DNA of 64,000 nt from Synechococcus sp. PCC 7336 (GTDB lineage Bacteria > Cyanobacteriota > Cyanobacteriia > Thermostichales > PCC-7336). The notes beneath the pieces were generated by a model that saw only the letters and a program-made list of their open reading frames with translations, was not told where the DNA came from and did no database searches. How positions within the stretch are numbered: the first letter of the stretch is position 1; each line of letters starts with the position of its first letter. The position numbers and the translations under genes were made by a program. This document shows, piece by piece, positions 46,100-54,178 of this stretch. Location of the stretch: positions 2,855,737 through 2,919,736 of the forward strand of contig NZ_CM001776.1 of NCBI RefSeq assembly GCF_000332275.1, read 5' to 3'.

Positions 46100-46279
46100 C
46101 TACTGACACACTCGCAGATCGTCCACGTTAAAGGTGACGATTTTTTCCCAGTTGCCGCCCCCAAAAATCACGGCAGCTTTGCCATCCACCACCCGCTGCA
46201 CCTGGCCCTGAAAGCGGAAATAGGTATCGTTGGGGTTAATGACCTTGACCGGTTGACCGGGTAAAAGCAATTGACTCAT
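46100..46279 (-). CDS. ndhS: NAD(P)H-quinone oxidoreductase subunit S (NdhS)
   Basis: A 59-aa SH3-like subunit that binds ferredoxin at the photosynthetic NDH-1 complex. The sequence MSQLLLPGQPVKVINPNDTY followed by RFQGQVQRVVDGKAAVIFGG and NWEKIVTF fits NdhS well. Short enough to be missed by many gene finders. ATG 46279 to TAG 46100; the membrane-protein gene begins 4 bp after its stop. Confidence 0.9.
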   Translation of the reverse strand: MSQLLLPGQPVKVINPNDTYFRFQGQVQRVVDGKAAVIFGGGNWEKIVTFNVDDLRVCQ

Positions 46280-46472
46280 GCCAGTATGACCTCGACTCGT
46301 ATCGCACTACTGACGCTATTATCTGTCGAAATTGACGCGATCGCCGGATTCATCCACGGGCGGGACGATCTGCATGCTGAGGCCAAAAAACGGAGCCAAT
46401 GTGTCGCAAATGCAGCAGCAGCTCGCATCGTTCGGATTAGTATGTTAAGCGTTGCTACAATCGACCAGCTCG

Positions 46473-46730
46473 ATGCCTCGCCTGCCGCAAACCACAGCCC
46501 ACGTCCGTATTACCCGCCAGTGCTGGAACGCGGGGCAAATTGAGGGTGAAGTACAGGCAAACGAGTGGGCTTGGCAGTTTTCGTGGAGCTTCAAGCGGGG
46601 CGAGCTTCAGGTGGAACCCTCTTTAGGTCGAGCTTTGATCCGCGAACCGCTCAGTCGGTTTTTAGAACAGTGGGACTATCATCTAGAACCGGGCAGTAAT
46701 TATTCGTTTACGATTCGGAGCGAATTGTAA
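46473..46730 (+). CDS. DUF3146-like small protein
   Basis: An 85-aa protein from ATG 46473: MPRLPQTTAHVRITRQCWNA, then a Trp-rich beta stretch and VEPSLGRALIREPLSRFLEQ. It resembles a conserved cyanobacterial family (DUF3146) whose function is unknown. The frame begins at 46452 in the ORF but the inner ATG fits better. Confidence 0.6.
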   Translation: MPRLPQTTAHVRITRQCWNAGQIEGEVQANEWAWQFSWSFKRGELQVEPSLGRALIREPLSRFLEQWDYHLEPGSNYSFTIRSEL

Positions 46731-46840
46731 GGGCGATCGCGCCAGTGTTGCGAGCTCGAAGTGGATAAACTTGGGTCAGCGGGAGGTTAGGAGTTGTGTG
46801 ACTCCTGCGAATCCGCAGCTTGCATTTGTGGGAGATCGAG

Positions 46841-47212
46841 ATGGCTGAGGCAAGAAATGTTTTGGGCACGACGCTAGAAGTCTGTTGTATGTCGCCGATG
46901 ACGGGATTTTATCGGGATGGCGTTTGCAAAACGGGGGCGGGCGACTATGGCATGCATGTGGTGTGCGCCCAGATGACAGCAGAGTTTTTGGCCTATACCA
47001 AAGCCCAGGGCAACGATTTGAGTACTCCAGCGCCAGTCTATTCCTTTCCGGGTTTGAAACCGGGCGATCGCTGGTGTTTGTGTGCCTCCCGCTGGAAAGA
47101 GGCTCTAGATGATGGGGTCGCTCCTCCCGTCGTATTGGAGGCTACCCATGCTTTGGCGGTAGAGCACGTTTCGTTAGACGAGCTGAAGCAGCACGCGATC
47201 ACGATCGGTTGA
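46841..47212 (+). CDS. DUF2237 family protein
   Basis: A 123-aa protein with the DUF2237 pattern: NVLGTTLEVCCMSPMTGFYRDGVCKTGAGDYGMHVVCAQMT, then SFPGLKPGDRWCLCASRWKEA. Many cysteines are conserved. ATG 46841 lies about 6 bases after GGAGA. Function unknown. Confidence 0.8.
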   Translation: MAEARNVLGTTLEVCCMSPMTGFYRDGVCKTGAGDYGMHVVCAQMTAEFLAYTKAQGNDLSTPAPVYSFPGLKPGDRWCLCASRWKEALDDGVAPPVVLEATHALAVEHVSLDELKQHAITIG

Positions 47213-47559
47213 AGTCAAGCCTGTAGTTTCCTATTGCATACGAGGTAGTGCGATCTGTTAGAGACTAGTTTGTCGAGACAGTTAGCCTTCGGCGAGTCAG
47301 GGGTGCAACCCGTATTTGGTATCGCTTTAACGACTTCGCTTCAGATTTTTACGATGCTCGCAAAGCGGAAGACTTTACTGATGCAGATTTGAATATGATG
47401 CCAATTCCAGAATACATTGACTTCATTCAAGACTGGTCTGCAAACAACCAAGATCTATAGTGAGGCAGTTTAAGCAGGGGTGTGTAGTATTTTGTGTTTG
47501 GAGCTGGCTGGAGGCGATCGCTAACGGGCTGAGGTGATTCGTACTTCTAAACTCCAATA
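47213..47559. other. Region between DUF2237 gene and higA
   Basis: Holds the remnant described separately and otherwise nothing I can support. Confidence 0.4.
47269..47460 (+). pseudogene. Possible gene remnant without a start codon
   Basis: A frame of 63 codons closing at TAG 47458-47460 encodes RIWYRFNDFASDFYDARKAE, then DFTDADLNMMPIPEYIDFIQ, a sequence with natural-looking composition. There is no start codon near its 5' end. I cannot identify a family; it may be the end of an ancestral gene. The neighbouring orphan HigA-type antitoxin may belong to the same debris. Confidence 0.3.
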
Positions 47560-47862
47560 TTAAGCTGTTACAAGTTTGATGTCTTGATAGTCTGATTCAT
47601 CAAGCAGGCTGAGTTCCCAATTGCTTTGAAGATTGAGCCAAAACTGCGGACTGGCTCCCAGCGCACGGGAAAGTCTCATTGCTATTGCTGCACTGATGCC
47701 TTGCTTACCGCGACAGATTTCATTGATAGTTTTTGGTAGAACTTCTATATGTTGGGCAAGAAGCGTTTGCGAGATACCAAGTTCGTTTAATTCCTCTTGC
47801 AGAACCTCACCTGGATGGACAGGCGTTATGTGACCCATACTCATCGAATCCTTCCTATCCAA
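47560..47862 (-). CDS. higA: HigA-family antitoxin (no toxin gene adjacent)
   Basis: A 100-aa XRE-type antitoxin: HITPVHPGEVLQEELNELGISQTLLAQHIEVLPKTINEICRGKQGI, then AIAMRLSRALGASPQFWLNLQ. Start at 47862 or an inner ATG (MSMGHITP, 47844). No HigB toxin gene is next to it, so it appears orphan; a remnant on its 3' side could mark a lost partner. Confidence 0.85.
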   Translation of the reverse strand: MDRKDSMSMGHITPVHPGEVLQEELNELGISQTLLAQHIEVLPKTINEICRGKQGISAAIAMRLSRALGASPQFWLNLQSNWELSLLDESDYQDIKLVTA

Positions 47863-47872
47863 TTAAGTGACA

Positions 47873-48817
47873 TTAAGCTGCTAAGGTCCCGGAAGCATAA
47901 ACGCCGGGGAGTAATGCGCTATCGATCCAACAATCGGAGTTGATAATCGTGCCAGCAGGCAGAGAAGCATTGGGGCCTAGTTTGGAGCGAGCACCTACAT
48001 AGCAAGGAGCTTGCAGTTTTGCGTCAGGATCGACTGTAGCCTCGGGATGAATCCAAACGCCAGGAGAACGTTCTTCAGCGGCGATGGGATATTCAGCCAT
48101 TGTTTTTTCCAGAATATCGATTTGCCCTTGGTAATAGCTGGGGGGCTTGCCCAAATCGCGCCAGTAGCCCTCGTGAACGAAGGCACTCATATGTTCCCCC
48201 CGCTCTAACAAACCGGGGAAGACGGCTCGTTCGAAACTGAGGGGTTCGCCCGCAGGATAGCGATCGAAAATACTGGGTTCTAAAACATAGGTGCCCGCAT
48301 TGATGGTGTCGGTGGAAATCTGGGCTGCTTCTTCCGGGCTGGGTTTTTCGCGAAAGGCCAAAATCCGAGAGTTGCCATCCACTTCAACCAATCCAAACGC
48401 CGTGATATCGTCCACGCGGGTCAGAGTGAGGGTGGCTGCAGCTCCCGACTGGCGATGCCAGTCCATCAGGGCGGCGAGATCGAGATCGGTGAGGATGTCG
48501 GCGTTAAACACCACCAGCGGCTCCCCCGTGAAGTAGGGCTTGGCCAGTAGCAGAGACCCTGCCGTGTCGAGGGGAGTCTCTTCCCGCACGAAGCGAATCT
48601 TGACATCCCAGCGATCGCCTGTGCCGAAATAATCCTCGATTTGCTCGCCTAAATAGCCCACATTAATTGAAATATCCGTCAATCCCACCGCTTTGCAGCG
48701 CAACACCATCCATTCGAGAAACGGGACTTCTAGCAGGGGTAGCAGGGGTTTGGGCGATCGCAGAGTGAACGGTCTCAATCGGGTTCCTTTCCCGCCAGCC
48801 ACAATCACAGCCTGCAT
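47873..48817 (-). CDS. NDP-sugar nucleotidyltransferase
   Basis: A 314-aa protein of the GlmU/RmlA-like type, with MQAVIVAGGKGTRLRPFTLRSPKPLLPLLEVPF at the N-terminus and EGYWRDLGKPPSYYQGQ near residue 225; the C-terminal left-handed helix repeats (GARSKLGPNASLP) may be truncated relative to longer relatives. Sugar and nucleotide cannot be assigned; mannose-1-phosphate guanylyltransferase is plausible. Confidence 0.85.
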   Translation of the reverse strand: MQAVIVAGGKGTRLRPFTLRSPKPLLPLLEVPFLEWMVLRCKAVGLTDISINVGYLGEQIEDYFGTGDRWDVKIRFVREETPLDTAGSLLLAKPYFTGEPLVVFNADILTDLDLAALMDWHRQSGAAATLTLTRVDDITAFGLVEVDGNSRILAFREKPSPEEAAQISTDTINAGTYVLEPSIFDRYPAGEPLSFERAVFPGLLERGEHMSAFVHEGYWRDLGKPPSYYQGQIDILEKTMAEYPIAAEERSPGVWIHPEATVDPDAKLQAPCYVGARSKLGPNASLPAGTIINSDCWIDSALLPGVYASGTLAA

Positions 48818-49207
48818 CGATTTCAGTCCCCTAATACATCGAACTCACCTCAGACATCCTCTCAAAGCCAAAGCCATTTGGCTACGGTCCCACATCCACC
48901 CGCCAGTGACGCTGCAGTATCCTCGCGGGACTGTCCAATTGTTCTAAATGCAGCAAGCGCAGTTGCGGCGATCGCTCGTGCAGGCAGTGGGAGCGGGCGT
49001 GTAAGATGGCACTGGTTTTGAGACACGGGTTGCGATTGAAGGTAGAGCCTCCAGGGTATGCTAATCGCGACTGTTATCTTTGCCGGTACTCTAAGCCACC
49101 CAGTTAACGTCCCGACATCCGTTAAGATTGTCTGACTGTTAGAGATCGTCTGACTGTTTAGTGAGTCCCATCGGACTGCGAAACCCCTCAGTTCCAGGAG
49201 CTGATGC
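48818..49207. other. Intergenic region with an 18-bp tandem duplication
   Basis: 390 bp between divergent genes. At 49126-49161 the sequence GATTGTCTGACTGTTAGA is followed by a nearly identical copy, just upstream of the LCP gene; it might be a regulatory element, or slippage. Confidence 0.5.
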
Positions 49208-50560
49208 ATGGATCGCCCCTCGAAATATGCTTCCAGGCATCACCCTAGTTCCAAATCGGTGGCGCGGTGGTTGCCGTTGAGCTGTCTGGCGGTGGTGGCT
49301 GTAGGAGCCGCGATCGCGGGGGCCTTTATTGCCGTCATGCTGCCCAAGCCCATTCTGCCCGCCAGGGAAATGAGTGAAAGTGAACTGGCGGTGTTTCGCG
49401 ACGATCGGTTGCGGGAAGCGCAATTGGATGAATCCCTCAATATCTTGGTGCTAGGGACCGACAACCCCAACCCCGTCAATCGCAACCAGGCGTTTGAAGC
49501 CTCATTGCAAGGCCGCAGCGACACGGTTTTGCTCGTCCGCTTCGACCCAGACCTCGGCACCATCAACGTCATTTCTATTCCCCGCGATACCCGCGTGCGC
49601 ATTCCCAATCGCGGCGTTAACAAAATCAATTCTGCCAATGCGATCGGCGGCCCCGCTCTCACCGCCCAGATCGTCAGTTCGCTGTTGGGGGATGTGCCGA
49701 TCGATCGCTACGTCCGCCTCAACACCGACGGCATTGCCGAGTTGATCGACGTTTTGGGGGGCGTGGAAATCGATGTACCCACCCGCATGCGATATGTCGA
49801 TCGCACCCAAGATTTAGAGATCGATCTCGAACCGGGCTTGCAGCGATTGAATGGCGAACAGGCCCATCAGTTCCTGCGCTTCCGGCAAGACCAGTTGGGG
49901 GATATCGGTCGAGTCCAACGGCAACAGTTGATGATGCGGGCTTTAAGTCAGCAGGCTTTCAACCCGCGTACCCTGACCCGCCTGCCCCAAATTATGGGGA
50001 CTATTCGAGACAATGTCGATACCAACATGACTTGGGAAGAGGTGTTATCTTTATTCCAGTTTGCCTTGCTGTCGAAAAGCGATCGTCTCAATATGGTCTT
50101 GCTGCCCGGACGGTTTAGCCGCCCGGATGAATATCTCACCAGTTTTTGGATTGTGGACCCGGTCGATACCTACCGAGTGGCGGTCAATTATTTCGGTGCC
50201 GAGCCCCGCTTTGGCAGCCCGACCCGATCTCCCGCGCAGCAGCGGGTGGCGGTGACCAATGCGTCGGGGTTGCCCAGGATGGGCCGCAATATGGCCAATG
50301 CCTTGCAGCAGAAAGGGTTTGTCAATGTGTATGTGACGGCGGACGCCCCCCAAATGCTCGAGCGCACGGAAATTATCGCCCAACAGGGGGATTCGCAGTC
50401 GGCGGCTGAGGTGCAGGCATTATTGGGATTTGGGGAGGTTCACGTCGAATCCACCGGCGAAATCACCTCCGATATTACGGTGAAGGTAGGCCGCGACTGG
50501 GCTACCTTCTGGTATCCAGAGGTGTTGGAGCAAGTGCAAGCCGTATCGTTAGATCCGTAA
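49208..50560 (+). CDS. LytR-CpsA-Psr (LCP) family protein with LytR_C domain
   Basis: A 450-aa membrane-anchored LCP phosphotransferase, expected to attach polymers to the cell wall or participate in polysaccharide export. A single helix (about residues 20-45) precedes the LCP domain with its basic-acidic site (SDTVLLVRFDP, VISIPRDTRVRIP, KINSANAIGG, RFRQDQLGDIGRVQRQQ) and a C-terminal LytR_C domain (VAVTNASGLPRMGRNMANALQQKGF). Length is normal. Confidence 0.9.
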   Translation: MDRPSKYASRHHPSSKSVARWLPLSCLAVVAVGAAIAGAFIAVMLPKPILPAREMSESELAVFRDDRLREAQLDESLNILVLGTDNPNPVNRNQAFEASLQGRSDTVLLVRFDPDLGTINVISIPRDTRVRIPNRGVNKINSANAIGGPALTAQIVSSLLGDVPIDRYVRLNTDGIAELIDVLGGVEIDVPTRMRYVDRTQDLEIDLEPGLQRLNGEQAHQFLRFRQDQLGDIGRVQRQQLMMRALSQQAFNPRTLTRLPQIMGTIRDNVDTNMTWEEVLSLFQFALLSKSDRLNMVLLPGRFSRPDEYLTSFWIVDPVDTYRVAVNYFGAEPRFGSPTRSPAQQRVAVTNASGLPRMGRNMANALQQKGFVNVYVTADAPQMLERTEIIAQQGDSQSAAEVQALLGFGEVHVESTGEITSDITVKVGRDWATFWYPEVLEQVQAVSLDP

Positions 50561-50564
50561 GGCT

Positions 50565-51212
50565 CTAAGCAGGTGGTTCCGAGGGGGTGTTGCGCAATTG
50601 TCGGGCGGCGATCGCGATCGCCTCTGGATAAATCCGATGTTCCTCCACCTGAATCCGCGCTTGCAAAGACTCTTCGGTGTCGTCTGGCAAGACTGGGACG
50701 ACGGCCTGCTGGACGATGGGGCCGCTATCGACGGCTAAGGTCACCCAATGGACAGTGCAGCCCGAGAATTTGACACCGCAATCCAACGCCTGTTTGACGG
50801 GGTGCAGGCCGGGGAAGTCGGGCAATAAACTGGGGTGGATATTTAACATGCGATGGGGGTAAGCGTCGATTGCCACCTGGGTGACGCGACGCATCCAGCC
50901 CGCCATCACCACTAATTCGACCGCTTTCTCTTGCAAGACTTTGACGATCGCCCGATCGCAATCCTGCCGCTGCGCAAACTCGCGATGATTGACCAACACC
51001 GCCGGAATGCCGAAGTCGCGAGCCCGAGCGGCTACCCCTGCATTGGGATTGTTGTAGATGACAACTGCAATTGTGGCGTTCAGGGTACCGTCGGCGATCG
51101 CTCGGGCGATGGCGACAAAATTACTCCCTTTGCCGGAAGCCATTACCCCCAGCCGCATCGGCGAGGCTGGGTTCTGGGTCGCAGGGGAAGGGGCCGAAGC
51201 GGAGGCGGTCAT
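50565..51212 (-). CDS. purN: Phosphoribosylglycinamide formyltransferase
   Basis: A 215-aa enzyme transferring a formyl group from 10-formyl-THF in purine synthesis. From the ATG at 51212 (frame runs to 51248). The active site blocks are LGVMASGKGSNFVAIA, MLNIHPSLLPDFPGLHPVKQALD and VHWVTLAVDSGPIVQQAVVPV. The stop lies 4 bp after that of the LCP gene (convergent). Confidence 0.94.
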   Translation of the reverse strand: MTASASAPSPATQNPASPMRLGVMASGKGSNFVAIARAIADGTLNATIAVVIYNNPNAGVAARARDFGIPAVLVNHREFAQRQDCDRAIVKVLQEKAVELVVMAGWMRRVTQVAIDAYPHRMLNIHPSLLPDFPGLHPVKQALDCGVKFSGCTVHWVTLAVDSGPIVQQAVVPVLPDDTEESLQARIQVEEHRIYPEAIAIAARQLRNTPSEPPA

Positions 51213-51298
51213 AGGGCGATCGAGAGGCAGGCTGTCCCACTGTATCAAGATCGCCTGTGATTAACTAAGAGGGCAACGTCAGTCCCATTCTGTTCCCC

Positions 51299-51811
51299 AT
51301 GGCATCTTTTCAAGGCAACATCGATCCCGATACCTGGATTGCTCCCAATGCCACTGTCTGTGGAGCTGTAGAGATTGGCCCTCAGACCAATATTTGGTTT
51401 GGAGCCGTGGTGCGGGGAGATCTCGAACGCATTCAGATCGGACGCTGCTGCAACGTTCAAGATGGAGCGGTGCTCCATTGCGATGGAGGAGAGCCGACGG
51501 TGCTGGAAGACTACGTCACCATTGGGCATAAAGCGATCGTCCACTCTGCCTATTTAGAACGCGGCTGCTTGATTGGAATGGGGGCAATTGTCATGAATGG
51601 GGTGCGCATTGGGGCGGGCAGCATTGTGGGGGCAGGGGCTATTGTGACGAAATCGGTGCAGCCCAACACACTGGCAATCGGCACGCCCGCCAAACCCCGT
51701 CGCAGCCTCAGCCCAGAAGAGGCCAGCAAGCTGCTCCATCACGCCGAAGAGTATTGGAGTTTGGCGATCGCCCATCGGCAGGGTCAATTTCCGCTGCTGC
51801 CAAGGGGCTAG
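51299..51811 (+). CDS. Gamma-type carbonic anhydrase family protein
   Basis: A 170-aa left-handed beta-helix protein. The zinc-type histidines are in LHCDGGEPT and IGHKAIVHSAYL, and NVQDGAVLHC, ERGCLIGMGAIV form repeated turns. Related to CcmM-like and Caf-like proteins; activity not certain. ATG 51299; its stop overlaps the convergent response-regulator gene by 4 bp. Confidence 0.87.
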   Translation: MASFQGNIDPDTWIAPNATVCGAVEIGPQTNIWFGAVVRGDLERIQIGRCCNVQDGAVLHCDGGEPTVLEDYVTIGHKAIVHSAYLERGCLIGMGAIVMNGVRIGAGSIVGAGAIVTKSVQPNTLAIGTPAKPRRSLSPEEASKLLHHAEEYWSLAIAHRQGQFPLLPRG

Positions 51812-52560
51812 CGGCCCACTACTGCCGCGAATTTACCGTTGGAAGATCTGCTGGCTAGGGTTCCATGGGGGGAGGTAGCCGCATCGGGATAGAGACGATA
51901 GCCAACATTGCGGACAGTCTGAATGAGGTGGGGCTGTTGGGGGTTCGTCTCGAGTTTTTTGCGCAGCGACAGGATGTGAGTGTCCACCGTGCGGGGATTG
52001 TCGATCGCATCGGGCCAAGCCCGCCGCAGCAGCTCGGAGCGTGACAGGGCCTCGCCTGCGGCTTGGGCGAGCACAAACAGAAGACTAAATTCCTGTGGGG
52101 TGAGTTCGACAGCGCGCTCTGAAACGGTGACTTGCCGCTGCACCAAATCGATCCGCAAGGAGGGGTAATTGAGACAGGATGGGGGGGTGCAGCGTTTGAT
52201 ACGGCGGGCGATCGCCTCAACCCGGGCGGTAAACACCTGCATACTCATTGGCTTAGTCAAATAATCATCTGCCCCTGCCTCCAAACCGGCAACGATATCT
52301 GCCTCAGAATCTTTGGCTGACAGCAGTACGATGGCCGCATCCATCTGCTGATAGGCCCATCGACAAAATTCCAGACCGCTATTGTCGGGCAGGTCGCCAT
52401 CCAAGACTAGAATGTGCGTTATATTTCTTTTGAGCGGAGCTTGGGCCTGCTGAATGCTGCCGCAAGAGCGCACAATATGACCTGCTTTTTCCAGTTGCCA
52501 ACTTAACAGAGTTCTGAGGTGCGGATTGCCTTCTACAATCTGAATTTGTAACGGGGACAC
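51808..52560 (-). CDS. Response regulator, OmpR/PhoB type, atypical acidic pocket
   Basis: A 250-aa two-component response regulator. The receiver has the phospho-acceptor Asp in ILVLDGDLPDNSG (about residue 54) and Lys in DDYLTKPMS, but the N-terminal acidic pair normally seen as DD or ED reads EG (VEGNPH). The C-terminal winged-helix DNA-binding domain is seen (ELTPQEFSLLFVLAQAAGEALSRSELLRRAW; TVDTHILSLRKKLE). Its histidine kinase and targets are unknown; no kinase gene lies beside it. Confidence 0.88.
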   Translation of the reverse strand: MSPLQIQIVEGNPHLRTLLSWQLEKAGHIVRSCGSIQQAQAPLKRNITHILVLDGDLPDNSGLEFCRWAYQQMDAAIVLLSAKDSEADIVAGLEAGADDYLTKPMSMQVFTARVEAIARRIKRCTPPSCLNYPSLRIDLVQRQVTVSERAVELTPQEFSLLFVLAQAAGEALSRSELLRRAWPDAIDNPRTVDTHILSLRKKLETNPQQPHLIQTVRNVGYRLYPDAATSPHGTLASRSSNGKFAAVVGR

Positions 52561-52799
52561 GCCGGAACTCCTTACCAGATGGGCGACTGCAAACGTTTGT
52601 CTGCGTGGATTTTCTGCTAACGTAGCAACTTGGCCCCCTTCAATTTGTAACTGGGACTACTTACGAGAGAAAGACATTTGGAAGGTTGTGCTGCTCGAGG
52701 ATCGATTGAGACTTCTCAATTGTGTGGAATGGCTAATTAAGAACTCCGACCAGTCGACTCGGCCACCTAAGCTGGTCTGCTGTCATGAATGGTTGGGGT

Positions 52800-53018
52800 T
52801 TATTCGCTTGCAGGCAACTGACTTTGCTGCTTTTTCCATTCGTCCGTCAGCAGACCAGAGAACCCCCAGTCTTCATCGTTTATCTCTTGGATGACGATAT
52901 GGATGTGCTCTGGCTTCTTCCCGAGTACGCGCACGAGTGAATCAGTGACGTCTTCGACCAACTCAGCCTTCTGTTCTCTGGTGGCTCCCTTGGTAATCTG
53001 AATATTGACGTAAGGCAT
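52800..53018 (-). CDS. 4-oxalocrotonate tautomerase-family protein
   Basis: A 72-aa protein with the catalytic Pro right after the start Met (MPYVNIQITKGATREQKAEL) and HIHIVIQEINDEDWGF. Slightly longer than the typical 62. It lies 84 bp downstream of the LysR gene on the same strand; substrate unknown. Confidence 0.86.
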   Translation of the reverse strand: MPYVNIQITKGATREQKAELVEDVTDSLVRVLGKKPEHIHIVIQEINDEDWGFSGLLTDEWKKQQSQLPASE

Positions 53019-53102
53019 TATCGATTCCCAGATCAGTCTCAGATGTTCGCTCGAGCCGATAATTACATAGTTCCGTGTTGTTGCAAAGCAACCTAGCTCG
53101 AG

Positions 53103-54041
53103 CTACGCAGATTTACTGAGGTCGTCGGTCTGGGACAACTGGTGCGATCGCGCCCATTCCCGCAGCGTATCCAGAAACGCAAACACTGCTGGAGTTTGCA
53201 GTGCATCGGCCAGCACCGCCGCTCCGACGATCCGTTCTAGCTTCACCGGCAGGCTACAGATTTGAATGCTGGGGGGGATCGGGTCGGCAGCCAGTCTCGG
53301 CAGAATGGCAGCTCCCAAACCGCGATCGACCATTTGCACTGTCGTGGTATCTTCCCGAAAGCGATATACGGGTTGACAGGGTTGCTGGTGGGCCTCGAAG
53401 TGGGCGCGGACGATGAAACTGCAGCTATCGGTTTCGGGGGGAAGGATGAGGGGGTATTGGGCCAGTTGTTCCCAGGTGAGTTTGGGGGAAATGAGGCGGG
53501 GCTGGGGGGGCAGCAGGACAACATATTCGTCTCGCAAAATTTCCCAAGTGTCGAACTCTTTGGCGGCGGGTAAGTAGGTAAAGCCCACTTCGGCGCTGCC
53601 GTCGTGGAGGGCTTGTTCGACGTGGGGGAAGTCGTTGTGTTCGGCGATCGCCACCGAAATGTCGGGAAACTGTTGCTGAAACAAGGCCATAACCTCAGGC
53701 AGGACGTGGGTAGCGACACTGCGAAAGGTGGCGATGCGCACCTGTCCACCTTGTAGGCCCTTGTGCAAGTCGGCATCTCGAACGAGGTTGTCCACCTGTT
53801 GTAAGATGTCGCGGGCGCGGTCGGTAATTTGTTCGCCTGCGGGGGTGAGCTGAGCGCCACGGCGTCCGCGCGAAAGCAGTTGTACCCCCAGTTCGCTTTC
53901 GAGGGTGGCGATCGCGTGGCTAATGGCAGACTGCGATACCTCTAGCTGCAGGGCGGCTTCGCTGAAGTTGTGACAGTCGGCGACCGCCACCAGCGCCCGC
54001 AGTTGCGATAGCTTAACGCGGTTGAGATTGAGACCTCCCAT
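53103..54041 (-). CDS. LysR-type transcriptional regulator
   Basis: A 312-aa LTTR. The HTH is FSEAALQLEVSQSAISHAIATLESELGVQLLSRGRRGAQLTPAG, followed by a type 2 periplasmic-binding-like domain (RIATFRSVATHVLPEVM). Likely to act on neighbours or itself, but no operator is visible. The inducing ligand is unknown. Confidence 0.92.
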   Translation of the reverse strand: MGGLNLNRVKLSQLRALVAVADCHNFSEAALQLEVSQSAISHAIATLESELGVQLLSRGRRGAQLTPAGEQITDRARDILQQVDNLVRDADLHKGLQGGQVRIATFRSVATHVLPEVMALFQQQFPDISVAIAEHNDFPHVEQALHDGSAEVGFTYLPAAKEFDTWEILRDEYVVLLPPQPRLISPKLTWEQLAQYPLILPPETDSCSFIVRAHFEAHQQPCQPVYRFREDTTTVQMVDRGLGAAILPRLAADPIPPSIQICSLPVKLERIVGAAVLADALQTPAVFAFLDTLREWARSHQLSQTDDLSKSA

Positions 54042-54178
54042 GACGGTAGTGCCTCTTGCATGGCGATGGGTTCAGTTGTGGGAGGATCTTAGCGGCAATA
54101 CCGGGAAAGAAGTATGAATTTTTTTCATGGCAACGATGCAAGAAAGCGATCGGTTAGTACCGAAGCCAGCGAAATGAC

